Origin: Candidatus Falkowbacteria bacterium
GTDB taxonomy: Bacteria > Patescibacteriota > Patescibacteriia > Patescibacteriales > Patescibacteriaceae
Reading direction: 5' to 3'
DNA length: 64,000 nt
Assembly (NCBI GenBank): GCA_026396835.1
Contig: JAPLWA010000004.1
Coordinates: 496,001 to 560,000, forward strand
How positions within the stretch are numbered: the stretch's first letter is position 1; each line of letters opens with the position of its first letter. The position numbers and the translations under genes are program-made. Under the pieces are notes generated by a model. It made no database searches. It was not told where the DNA came from and worked only from the letters and a program-made list of their open reading frames with translations. Of the stretch, positions 16,321 to 24,041 are shown in pieces.

Positions 16321-18135
16321 TTAATTCTTTGTTGATTTATACAGAGCGTTAATAAAATTAGTTCGAGAATAGGCTTCATCGAATCGAACCAAGTTATGAT
16401 CTGCCCTTCCAGTTAAAATATATTTAGTAAGCTTATCTAACAGCATCTTATGACCATATAAGAATCCTGCTTCTTCGTTATACCGTAGCTCTACCTTAGA
16501 TGATCCCATTATTTCAGTCGTTAGTGACTCATTGAAAGCCATACCACCTATAACAGCTCTCCCTTTCTCAAAGATAAATAAGATATTACACCCCATATTG
16601 CTTGGGACTGAAGCCATTGTTACTTCAAGATTAAATAAAGTATTTTCAGATTTAAAATGCGCAAGAACTGTGTCTTCAGTGTCTAATGCTTTATGATAAA
16701 TTTTATCTTTATAAGAATTAATAATTTTGAAGCTTCTATCAACACTAAAATATTTCATAATAATATCAATCAAATGTATGCCTTGGTTAAATAAAATTCC
16801 GCCCTCATATTTCTTTTTACCCTGCCAAGAACCCAAATAATAGTCTTTATCCCTAAACCATCTCATACTTGCGGCCACATATAATAATTTTCCTACTTTA
16901 TTTTTTTTAATCCATTCTTCTAAATCCAATAACGGTTTATTAAAACGATTTTGATATACAATAAAGAGTTTGGACTGATAATTCTTATGCTTTTTTATCT
17001 TCTCCATCCCGTCTACAGACATAACTCCAGGCTTCTCGCAAAGACATATTTTATTATTTTTTAGAACATGATCAATCATATCAGCATGAGTATAATGTGG
17101 CGTACAAATAATCATAGCATCAACATCTTCTATTAAGGTGTCTAGATTCTGATATACTGGACAATCATATTTAGCAGTAATCCGCTCTAGTTGTTTTTTA
17201 CTGGTATCAAAAATCCCAGCTAACTCTGCATTTTGATTATTCTTAATTGAAATTAAGTGTTTTCTCACGCCCTTGCCACAACCAACCACGCCATACTTAA
17301 CTCTTTTACTAGATAAAATATTCCTTAACTCTTTAAGAGAGGCTAATGTGTTTTGCTCAGAGTCGCCACCTTTAACATGAGTTTCGAGCGAAAGATATGA
17401 TGGTTTTACATAATGATTCAACCATGAGATGAGATTTTTATAATTAATATCTCCGGCACCAAGAATTTCATATTTTTTATTGACGAGAGAATAATCTTTA
17501 AGATGAACATATAAGATATCCTTCGCAATACCCCGCAAACTATTAAAATCTAGACTTTCTCCCTGAAAATATAAATTACCAGGATCAAGTAAAATCTTAA
17601 CTCTTTCATTTTTAAACTTTTTTTTAAATTTCACTAAATCTTTTATAGTCCGTATATTACATACAGGTTCATTTTCAAGCAAAATAATTTTCTTATACCT
17701 TTCAGCTAAATCAACTAAAGCGTTTATATCTTTAGACAAATCCGAAAAAGAAAAGTTTTTGTACCTTAGATATGAAAATATTCTAATATTTGGTGCCTTA
17801 AAAATTTCCGCTATTTTAAAAACCTTTTCAAATTCTTCGCTTTTATTTTTAAAATCAAAGGAATCAACTTTTAATTTTCCTTTATTTTTTTCCACTATAT
17901 CTTCCGGATACCACTTAAGAATCGGAGAGGCTATACACGAAACTTTAACATTATTTTTAGAAAGATATGCCGCGTATTTTTTTAAATCAGATAACTTAAT
18001 ATTAAAAATATTTTCTCCATTAATCGACCTGAGTTCAATAAATTTGATTGAATTTTTTTTCAAAAAACGAACGGCCTCCTTCAAATCTCGATTAATCTCA
18101 TCATTAATGATTGAAATGTTGTTCATATTAAGCAA
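16321..18135 (-). CDS. Fusion: TIM-barrel sugar isomerase-like plus Gfo/Idh/MocA oxidoreductase
   Basis: 604 residues in two enzymes. Residues 1-275 resemble the xylose-isomerase-like/AP-endonuclease-2 TIM barrel: IILLENEP near 151-157, ILLDPGN near 181-187, YVHLKDY near 209-215 and SLETHVKGG near 249-257 give the Glu-Asp-His-Glu metal set. Residues 279-604 are a Gfo/Idh/MocA NAD(P)-dependent oxidoreductase with KYGVVGCGKGVRKHL (Rossmann Gly motif), IICTPHYTHADM and the catalytic Lys in CLCEKPGVMS. Such pairs act on inositols, keto-sugars or dehydroshikimate. A single chain suggests two consecutive steps. It overlaps aroE by 8 nt. Confidence 0.8.
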   Translation of the reverse strand: MLNMNNISIINDEINRDLKEAVRFLKKNSIKFIELRSINGENIFNIKLSDLKKYAAYLSKNNVKVSCIASPILKWYPEDIVEKNKGKLKVDSFDFKNKSEEFEKVFKIAEIFKAPNIRIFSYLRYKNFSFSDLSKDINALVDLAERYKKIILLENEPVCNIRTIKDLVKFKKKFKNERVKILLDPGNLYFQGESLDFNSLRGIAKDILYVHLKDYSLVNKKYEILGAGDINYKNLISWLNHYVKPSYLSLETHVKGGDSEQNTLASLKELRNILSSKRVKYGVVGCGKGVRKHLISIKNNQNAELAGIFDTSKKQLERITAKYDCPVYQNLDTLIEDVDAMIICTPHYTHADMIDHVLKNNKICLCEKPGVMSVDGMEKIKKHKNYQSKLFIVYQNRFNKPLLDLEEWIKKNKVGKLLYVAASMRWFRDKDYYLGSWQGKKKYEGGILFNQGIHLIDIIMKYFSVDRSFKIINSYKDKIYHKALDTEDTVLAHFKSENTLFNLEVTMASVPSNMGCNILFIFEKGRAVIGGMAFNESLTTEIMGSSKVELRYNEEAGFLYGHKMLLDKLTKYILTGRADHNLVRFDEAYSRTNFINALYKSTKN

Positions 18136-18979
18136 TCTTATTAATAAGCTCTCTATTGATTCTTTCTACATTAACATTCTTAAGTGAAACACCTGTCCAT
18201 AATTTAAAAGCTTCAATCCCTTGAAAAATCATCATATACATTCCCGAACAAACCTTTCCACCTCTTTTCTCTGCATTAATTAAGAAATTGGTTTTATAAG
18301 GATTAAAAATTGCATCAAAAAAATATTTACCCCTAGCTGAATTCTTAACAAATATATCCTTGCTAACTATTTCCTGCTTATTGTTTGGGTGCATCCCTAC
18401 TGGCGTTGCGTTAACAATAATATTACTATCCTTAAAATATACGCTAATATTTTTGACACTTAAGTTCTCAACTTGAATCTTTCCCCCACTAACATCTAAT
18501 GATAGCTTCTTAGCTTCTCCAATGTTTTTATTAAGAATAACAATGTTTCTAGTTTTTGAGTATAAAGCATAAACAATAGCTCGAGCTGCACCCCCTGCTC
18601 CCAAGATAAGAACCTTATCATTCTTATTCAATTTTTTTAGTTTTGTCTCAATCGCACGTAACGCTCCTATGGCATCGGTATTATAACCTACAATTGTATG
18701 ATTTCTAAAAACCACGGTATTTACTGCACCTATTTTTGCAGCGCTAGGACTTATGACATCTAAACATCTAATAATATCTAATTTATAAGGCAATGTAACA
18801 TTGACACCGCAAAAACCCAAAAACCGTAATTGATAAAGTGTATTTTTTAAATCACGTTTTGATTTTACTCTAATTTTAAGGTGACTATACTCTATGCGAG
18901 CATAATCAGCCAAAAGATAAAACAGAGTAGGAGAAACACTATGTTCAACTGGATCTCCGATAAGTGCTGAATATTGCAT
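18128..18979 (-). CDS. aroE: Shikimate dehydrogenase family protein
   Basis: 283 residues, normal for AroE. The substrate site shows HSVSPTLFY (Ser-x-Ser), NVTLPYK with catalytic Lys66, AVNTVV, and GYNTDA with Asp102. The NADP-binding motif is ILGAGGAARAIVYAL near 125-139. The C-terminal IFQGIEAFKLWTG with Gln is conserved. AroE converts 3-dehydroshikimate to shikimate; relatives act on quinate or aminoquinate. No other shikimate-pathway gene is seen, and its partners are a TIM-barrel/dehydrogenase fusion and a glycosyltransferase. It may therefore serve a special product and not aromatic amino acids. It overlaps the downstream gene and lies 4 nt from the upstream one. Confidence 0.88.
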   Translation of the reverse strand: MQYSALIGDPVEHSVSPTLFYLLADYARIEYSHLKIRVKSKRDLKNTLYQLRFLGFCGVNVTLPYKLDIIRCLDVISPSAAKIGAVNTVVFRNHTIVGYNTDAIGALRAIETKLKKLNKNDKVLILGAGGAARAIVYALYSKTRNIVILNKNIGEAKKLSLDVSGGKIQVENLSVKNISVYFKDSNIIVNATPVGMHPNNKQEIVSKDIFVKNSARGKYFFDAIFNPYKTNFLINAEKRGGKVCSGMYMMIFQGIEAFKLWTGVSLKNVNVERINRELINKIA

Positions 18980-18983
18980 AAAT

Positions 18984-20126
18984 TTATATTTTCATTTTAA
19001 CTATGAATTTTTTTCGAGTTAATTTCGCTTGCCTTCGAATAATTTTTTCTATTACCAGTGGATTTCCCCCGATAACTTGTTCCCAAAAACTAATTGCTCT
19101 AATTACGAATATAGGTAACAACTCTTCGGAGAGCTTAGAACTATTATGCTTTTTGCCTCTATTCGAAAGAGCGTAGCTGAGCCAAGAGGATAAAATATCG
19201 GCCCAAACAATTTCATTAATAGGTTTTTTGCTGTTAACAATAACGGATAATTTTGTTTTTAATTCTTTTTCTAGCCAACGGAATCTATCTAAATTATCAC
19301 TTACATATAAAAATTTTTCCATTAGCAACTTTTGTGCTAATTTTCTATGCACGAATTTTTGACTCTTTGTAATACTTACAAAATTAATAGAATAAACCTT
19401 TGAAGATAATACTAATTTTTTCATTCTAGTAGCATCTAATACGGCAGATGCTGGCTGAGGAAGTATCTCAAGATTAGAGAAACTTGGCTTATGAATCTTT
19501 TTTCCTAATTTAATTTGAGTTAATTGTGAAAAATGTAAAACCGCCTGAAGAGATAAAAAAATATCAATACCATAATAATACGCTCCTTTTGGTTTTGATA
19601 AATGAGATATTTTTTTTACGAACTTTTTACTAAAAGCAAAATCACCAGCAATTGGTTGCCGTATATCCCTGCCACTTAGTGTATAAATAATTGGATAAGC
19701 AAAGTGATTTGTAGTGCTACCTTCAAAGCGACTGCGCTCATACAAAGGCCAAACAAAATCACATTTTCTGCGAATAATCGGACTGATAAGTTTTTCTATC
19801 CAGTCAACTTTAATACTTTTTAAATCCGCATCTAACATAACAAAAATATCAAATTGTTCTTGATATTTTTTTAAAAAAAATAGTATGTTTTTCCCTTTAC
19901 CTGGTTTACCCTTGGTGATAAATGATATTTTACTATTTTTAGTTTTTACTTTTCTGAAAATTTCACTGGTTTTATCGGGACTTGAACTATCTATATTAGC
20001 AATCACTACTTTTTTAATTTCAGGAAACTTAACTTGAACCGCCATTAAGCCCTTGTCAATTATTTTAGTAACAAATGCAATGTTATTTGCTTCCTGATAT
20101 GACGGTAGAATAACAGCGATATTCAT
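18984..20126 (-). CDS. GT-A glycosyltransferase, GpgS/mannosylglycerate-synthase-like
   Basis: 380 residues. MNIAVILPSYQEANNIAFVT starts the GT-A fold, KGKPGKGKNILFFL and FVMLDADLKSIKVDWI give the metal DxD site. IRQPIAGDFAFSKKFV plus YYYGIDIFLSLQAV resemble the acceptor region of glucosyl-3-phosphoglycerate and mannosylglycerate synthases. Those enzymes attach a sugar to a small carboxylated acceptor such as phosphoglycerate. A similar small-molecule acceptor would fit an operon that also makes keto-acid or shikimate-like compounds. The donor is unknown. The C-terminal 120 residues are helical and Lys-rich. Confidence 0.7.
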   Translation of the reverse strand: MNIAVILPSYQEANNIAFVTKIIDKGLMAVQVKFPEIKKVVIANIDSSSPDKTSEIFRKVKTKNSKISFITKGKPGKGKNILFFLKKYQEQFDIFVMLDADLKSIKVDWIEKLISPIIRRKCDFVWPLYERSRFEGSTTNHFAYPIIYTLSGRDIRQPIAGDFAFSKKFVKKISHLSKPKGAYYYGIDIFLSLQAVLHFSQLTQIKLGKKIHKPSFSNLEILPQPASAVLDATRMKKLVLSSKVYSINFVSITKSQKFVHRKLAQKLLMEKFLYVSDNLDRFRWLEKELKTKLSVIVNSKKPINEIVWADILSSWLSYALSNRGKKHNSSKLSEELLPIFVIRAISFWEQVIGGNPLVIEKIIRRQAKLTRKKFIVKMKI

Positions 20127-20148
20127 AAAAACTTTTTTGGGTTAATTT

Positions 20149-20694
20149 TTACTCAAACTGAATTCTGCTTTCCTCAACCTTAGAACTTTCATACAAATCT
20201 TTCCAAACAGGTTCTGATCCTATTTGATCTTTCGAAAATTCTAAAAAATATTCTAATTTCTTTACTAAACTAATCTGTATTTCATTGCCCTCGGCAAACT
20301 TAATGTAATGACTATTAATATACAAGTCAGCACATTTAACAATTAAAGCTTCAAAGCCAAATTTCTTAGTTCGATTAAACATCTCCCGATATCGATCTTC
20401 TTTGTTCTTAATAGAAACATCAAAAGAAACTGAATCAACTAACTCAGCAATTTTATTACCGAAAACAGAATCTATATCATTCTTTGTTACGTCACTATCC
20501 TCTATTAAATCATGCAAAATTGCACCCATAATAATGTCTAAGTTGTAATTATAAGAGAATAAATAGTACGCAACCTGTAAACTATGAAAAATTACCGGCT
20601 TATCATTATGACCGGATTTCTCATAGTTATTAACAAGAAAAACAATTGCTTCATGCAAAGCATGTCCCTCTTTAGGTGTAATATCTTTAAACAT
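20149..20694 (-). CDS. HD-domain hydrolase (RelA/SpoT-like HD)
   Basis: The start is placed at the Met at 20694 (MFKDITPKEGHALHEA), since the open frame upstream to 20742 runs through the terminator of the previous gene. That gives 181 residues. VIFHSLQVAYYL supplies the first His, GAILHDLIEDSDVT the His-Asp pair with the ED motif of SpoT-type hydrolases, and IVKCADLYINSHYI the last Asp. Family members hydrolyse ppGpp or related nucleotides. It may act in this operon as a nucleotide hydrolase or be a stand-alone small alarmone hydrolase. It opens a five-gene leftward run. Confidence 0.75.
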   Translation of the reverse strand: MFKDITPKEGHALHEAIVFLVNNYEKSGHNDKPVIFHSLQVAYYLFSYNYNLDIIMGAILHDLIEDSDVTKNDIDSVFGNKIAELVDSVSFDVSIKNKEDRYREMFNRTKKFGFEALIVKCADLYINSHYIKFAEGNEIQISLVKKLEYFLEFSKDQIGSEPVWKDLYESSKVEESRIQFE

Positions 20695-20699
20695 ATATT

Positions 20700-20720
20700 C
20701 TAGTTTTAGCATAAAACTAG
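20700..20720. promoter_or_regulatory. Perfect hairpin in leader of HD gene
   Basis: CTAGTTTTA and TAAAACTAG enclose three bases and end six bases before the ATG at 20694. It may limit initiation or mark a processing site; no T-run follows. Confidence 0.4.
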
Positions 20721-20724
20721 AAAT

Positions 20725-20756
20725 AAAAAAAGGTCGACACATGATATGCGCCGACC
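20725..20756 (-). terminator. Rho-independent terminator after HPr-kinase-like gene
   Basis: On the minus strand GGTCG and CGACC pair, with further pairs toward a short loop, and seven T follow. It separates the cofE-mat-kinase operon from the HD-led operon. Confidence 0.75.
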
Positions 20757-20762
20757 ATTTAA

Positions 20763-21689
20763 CTATTTAACAATATAGTCTGTTATCTGATTTACGGGTC
20801 CAGAAATATAGTTAAGTCCCGATATTATCCTGTTAGCCAGATCTTTCCTAAACGTATGGAAAGAAATCTGATCATAAGAAGGGATAAATCCTAACTCCTC
20901 AAACCGTTCGCCGCCTAATACATTGATACAGCTACCTCTTATATATCTTGAAAAATTTTCAATCAAGAATAATTTAGTTGATAGATTGTTATCTTTCTTA
21001 ACATAAATTGAAGATAGATTGTTATCAACGTGAACCAGAAAAGAACTATAAATTTTCACCGAAGAATTTTCTTTGTTGATTAATAATTCATCGGGGTTAA
21101 TCTTTTTTTTGCATAACCAGGTTTCTTCGGGGTTATCAGGAAAAAACTTTAGTAAATCAGGAAGACCTCTTTTAATAGATTCATAACGCAGATAAAAAAA
21201 CTTTGTACCTGCTTTTGCATATATACCATCTTTCTGTATCCCCAAAATAACTAAATCATTTCCAATAATTTTTGCTTTATACCTAATGCACATATCCAAG
21301 GCAACCGAGGTTTTACCTGCACCAGATTTACCAAGAAGCAATATACCTCTTCCATCCAAAGATACGGCTGCCGAATAGGCTGTTAGCCAACTGTGCACCT
21401 GACGTTGAGCTTCTAAGAATGGGTATGCTGCGTAAAGTAGTGTTTCACCGTTATTCATCAACTTCCAAGGATATTTTATATAACAAACATTCTCAGTGTA
21501 AACAATAGACTTAACAGTAGAATCAGAATACTCTACTCGGAATTGAGACGAAGGAGTTGTCTTAGAAATGCTAAAAGCAATATGATCTCTTAATAAAGAC
21601 GGAGATTCTAAGCAACTCATTAGGTTTGCTTTGTCGCTAAAAAAATCGACCGTCTCACCTGCTGACGATAATGAACATATATAATTCAT
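20763..21689 (-). CDS. HPr-kinase-like P-loop protein
   Basis: 308 residues. The C-terminal half contains ILLLGKSGAGKTSVALDM (Walker A at 120-127) and IIGNDLVIL, an order typical of the HprK/PckA-like P-loop kinases. HprK proper has an N-terminal domain and a capping loop for phosphorylase activity that I do not recognise here. Free-serine and other small-molecule kinases share this fold. The N-terminal 110 residues resemble the helper domain seen in HprK-related proteins of peptide-modification clusters. The start is fixed by a strong ribosome site AGGAGGG overlapping the mat stop codon. The phosphorylated substrate is unknown. Confidence 0.65.
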   Translation of the reverse strand: MNYICSLSSAGETVDFFSDKANLMSCLESPSLLRDHIAFSISKTTPSSQFRVEYSDSTVKSIVYTENVCYIKYPWKLMNNGETLLYAAYPFLEAQRQVHSWLTAYSAAVSLDGRGILLLGKSGAGKTSVALDMCIRYKAKIIGNDLVILGIQKDGIYAKAGTKFFYLRYESIKRGLPDLLKFFPDNPEETWLCKKKINPDELLINKENSSVKIYSSFLVHVDNNLSSIYVKKDNNLSTKLFLIENFSRYIRGSCINVLGGERFEELGFIPSYDQISFHTFRKDLANRIISGLNYISGPVNQITDYIVK

Positions 21690-21696
21690 TTTAATG

Positions 21697-21703
21697 CCCT
21701 CCT
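21697..21703 (-). promoter_or_regulatory. Strong Shine-Dalgarno before HPr-kinase-like gene
   Basis: AGGAGGG lies 7 bases before the ATG at 21689 and overlaps the stop codon of the mat gene. Most other starts I inspected in this window have no such motif. Confidence 0.7.
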
Positions 21704-22880
21704 AACGAACCTGCTTATCTCTCAATAAACCGGCAACGTAATCTATTTCTAAAATATTTTTAGTAACTAATCTTTCTATGTCTTTCTTATCTACGGTAAT
21801 CCCCGTGCTAATTGACAAAAGATATGGAGGAATTAATGTACTACCATTCTTTGTCATTGCTATCACGCTGTTTTTCACACCAAGTTCATCATAAATTGCT
21901 TTTGATAAAATTGTCACCAGATAGTTCATAACTCTACCTGTATGATATTTTGGATTTTTACCTGACGGAGCTTCTGTAGAATGAGGTCTAAACATAGAGA
22001 TAAGACCACTAGATGAATTTCCTCTTCCAACAACACCCTCTTCACCGCACTCAATACAACTTCCGATACCCAACATATATGGTTTATTAGCATTTACTTC
22101 AAGATTAATCCTGTATTTATCACCAACAAGTTCATTGGCAAATAAAGATAGATCTTTTTGAGCCTGAGCCACTATATCATTATATGCATTTTTATCAGGA
22201 GCAAATGTAGAAATAACAGGAACACGAACGCCAATATTAACAGCATTACCATTACGGTAAGCCATGACTTTTATGTCCTGTCCAAAACACTTAAATCGTG
22301 GACTAGGAAAAAACTCTTCCTTGTTCCAGAAATACTCTTCGAGAGAATAAACTAAATCTTCACAGGTAGTAAGTGGATAGCTTGCAACGCAAACCGCATT
22401 ATCATTAGCTGTTAACTTTGAATATTCTGGAAGATCTTCAATCCCACGCGGTTGAAACCAGTATGGGATCTGAGAATTCTGAGTAACATTAGAATTGATA
22501 ACTACATCTGTACTAGCGAGGTTAGGTAATACAGCCTGCAAATAACTTAATATAGTTTTTCTTTGAAGAACATCTACGTTAATCTGATGCCCACCGAATG
22601 AGTCGCTCATGCGCCCATTAATAAATACTTGTACCGGTTTAATTTTTTCAACAAATCCGAACCCTGACTTGAAGAAACCGGCACCGATATAGAACTTGTC
22701 TACATTATGATGCAATACATATCCGAAATTATCTATACAATATTTAGAATATTCCATAGAAATTAGTTCGGCTAAAGCATCTGCTAATGTGTCAGGGTGT
22801 CCCAACCCTTTTCTTTCAACAATTTCTGTGTCCATGTTTTCAGGATCCAGAAAGTTGGTCTTCAAATCCAAGAAGTTCAT
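21702..22880 (-). CDS. Archaeal-type S-adenosylmethionine synthetase
   Basis: About 392 residues, the usual size of archaeal methionine adenosyltransferase. Signatures include EIVERKGLGHPDTLADALAE near the N-terminus, VLHHNVDKFYIGAG, DSFGGHQINVD and the C-terminal NYLVTILSKAIYDELG. It makes S-adenosylmethionine from ATP and methionine, but belongs to the family that is unrelated in close sequence to bacterial MetK. A ribosome site GGAGG at 22886-22890 points to the Met at 22880, not the one at 22892. It lies between cofE and the kinase-like gene, with the start region overlapping the cofE stop. Being archaeal-type in a bacterial context, it suggests horizontal transfer. Confidence 0.85.
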   Translation of the reverse strand: MNFLDLKTNFLDPENMDTEIVERKGLGHPDTLADALAELISMEYSKYCIDNFGYVLHHNVDKFYIGAGFFKSGFGFVEKIKPVQVFINGRMSDSFGGHQINVDVLQRKTILSYLQAVLPNLASTDVVINSNVTQNSQIPYWFQPRGIEDLPEYSKLTANDNAVCVASYPLTTCEDLVYSLEEYFWNKEEFFPSPRFKCFGQDIKVMAYRNGNAVNIGVRVPVISTFAPDKNAYNDIVAQAQKDLSLFANELVGDKYRINLEVNANKPYMLGIGSCIECGEEGVVGRGNSSSGLISMFRPHSTEAPSGKNPKYHTGRVMNYLVTILSKAIYDELGVKNSVIAMTKNGSTLIPPYLLSISTGITVDKKDIERLVTKNILEIDYVAGLLRDKQVR

Positions 22881-22891
22881 GATAGCCTCCA

Positions 22892-23626
22892 TTAAAATAA
22901 AATATTTGTAATTTTTGATTTATTACTTTTAGAATATACTGCACCTCGTATTAGAACCACCGGAACCCCCTCATTAGCTTGCCCCATAAGAATAGATCCA
23001 GCAGCGGCCATTTCATCAATTAAAGCGATTCTACTTTGTGAAAGATTAGAATAAAGATCACTCTGACTTCTTATTTCCAAAGCAGAGATCCCCGCTATAC
23101 CAATAGCCATACCGACTGAACCATCGCGATCCTTTCGACCGCACGAATCATTGATAATAACTGCAACGTTTTTACCACTAAGTCTTTTAAGACTATTTTT
23201 TATTCTTCGTGCACTTAAATCAGGATTTTTAGGCAATAAAACCACTACCTCTCTTGAATGTGGCGCTATATTAGAACGGTCAACACCTGAGCTGGACATA
23301 ATAAATCCGAGTCTGTGCCTTGTAATCACCATCCTGCCTTTAATATAAAGTAATTCCGACGCTTCATTAAGATATACTTGTACAAGTCGTGGATCACGAC
23401 CTGTTTTTTTCGCAATTCTAGAAGCTTTTACTGTTGGCGTTATTGTTTTCAAATCAACTACCGCCCCTTCTGCCTTAGAAATAATCTTTTGGGCAATAAC
23501 AAAGATGTCATTATCCTGTAAAAAAACATTATTTCTCTCACAGTACCCCATAATAAGATTGGCTATCTTACTTCCTCTTTCCACTAACGGCAAGCCTACT
23601 AAAGGCATTAATTTTATTGTTTTCAT
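22892..23626 (-). CDS. CofE-like gamma-glutamyl ligase
   Basis: 244 residues resembling coenzyme F420-0:L-glutamate ligase CofE. It starts IKLMPLVGLPLVERGSKIA. It then shows DIFVIAQKIISKAEGAVVDL, TGRDPRLVQVYLNEASELL, NDSCGRKDRDGSVGMAIGIA and a C-terminal AAAGSILMGQANEGVPVVLI, all at positions expected for the family. CofE uses GTP to add glutamate through an amide bond. No other F420 gene (cofC, cofD, cofG, cofH) is seen, so it may link glutamate or another amine to a different carboxylic acid. It is the first gene of the three-gene operon with a promoter at 23679-23707. Confidence 0.8.
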   Translation of the reverse strand: MKTIKLMPLVGLPLVERGSKIANLIMGYCERNNVFLQDNDIFVIAQKIISKAEGAVVDLKTITPTVKASRIAKKTGRDPRLVQVYLNEASELLYIKGRMVITRHRLGFIMSSSGVDRSNIAPHSREVVVLLPKNPDLSARRIKNSLKRLSGKNVAVIINDSCGRKDRDGSVGMAIGIAGISALEIRSQSDLYSNLSQSRIALIDEMAAAGSILMGQANEGVPVVLIRGAVYSKSNKSKITNILF

Positions 23627-23678
23627 TTTTGTTTTTTATTTGTTTTTTGATAAATTTTTTATGTACATTTAACTATTT

Positions 23679-23707
23679 AATCTAATACAATATTAACAAT
23701 TTGTCAA
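23679..23707 (-). promoter_or_regulatory. Promoter of cofE-mat-kinase operon
   Basis: On the minus strand TTGACA (23702-23707), 17 bases, then TAGATT (23679-23684), 53 bases before the ATG at 23626. The rest of the gap to the tRNA is AT-rich and shows no gene. Confidence 0.55.
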
Positions 23708-23817
23708 GATAATAAAAATAACTACATTTCACGGTAGCTATTATAGCTATCTAAATTATAAGTTAATATGAATATTATCCTAAATTCCTATCCTTTCGTT
23801 TTGTCATATTTTATTTT

Positions 23818-23844
23818 ATAGGTTCCTCGGTCACCAGAACCTAT
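23818..23844. repeat. Hairpin just downstream of tRNA-Gln
   Basis: ATAGGTTC and GAACCTAT form an 8-base stem around 11 bases, beginning 11 bases after the tRNA 3' end on the minus strand. No T-run follows, so it may be a processing signal and not a terminator. Confidence 0.45.
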
Positions 23845-23854
23845 CTCAAGGATG

Positions 23855-23925
23855 CTGCGGGACCTGGATTCGAACCAAGATACTCGCCTCCAGAGGGCGA
23901 TGTCCTACCATTAGACGATCCCGCA
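23855..23925 (-). tRNA. tRNA-Gln (anticodon CUG)
   Basis: The acceptor stem pairs TGCGGGA with TCCCGCA, followed by discriminator G and no encoded CCA. The anticodon stem TCGCC/GGCGA encloses loop CTCTGGA, so the anticodon is CTG. The T arm reads CTTGG-TTCGAAT-CCAGG. The U1-A72 pair and the G discriminator are typical of tRNA-Gln. Confidence 0.92.
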
Positions 23926-23930
23926 AGAAC

Positions 23931-24040
23931 AATTTCAAATTATAAATTTTAAATTTCAAAATAAATAAAACAAATTTTTAATTCTTAAAAGCTGTCGCAG
24001 ACAGCTACATGCATTTGAAATTTAGAATTTGAAATTTGAA
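23931..24040. repeat. AT-rich inverted repeat with central hairpin beside tRNA-Gln
   Basis: Runs of AATTTCAAATTATAAATTTT at one end pair with AATTTGAAATTTGAAATT at the other. The centre holds AGCTGTC-GCA-GACAGCT near 23989-24005. Related elements lie at 33133-33243 and 55055-55175, each also touching a tRNA. Confidence 0.7.
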
Positions 24041-24041
24041 A

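Noticed and set aside
16317-16379. N-terminal extension of the MBL protein
   Set aside because: It would overlap the end of the upstream gene by 59 bases and is not part of the MBL fold. The Met at 16316 lies 5 bases after the upstream stop.
22892-23626. Evidence for F420 biosynthesis in this organism
   Set aside because: A single CofE homologue is not enough. The other required genes are not in the window.
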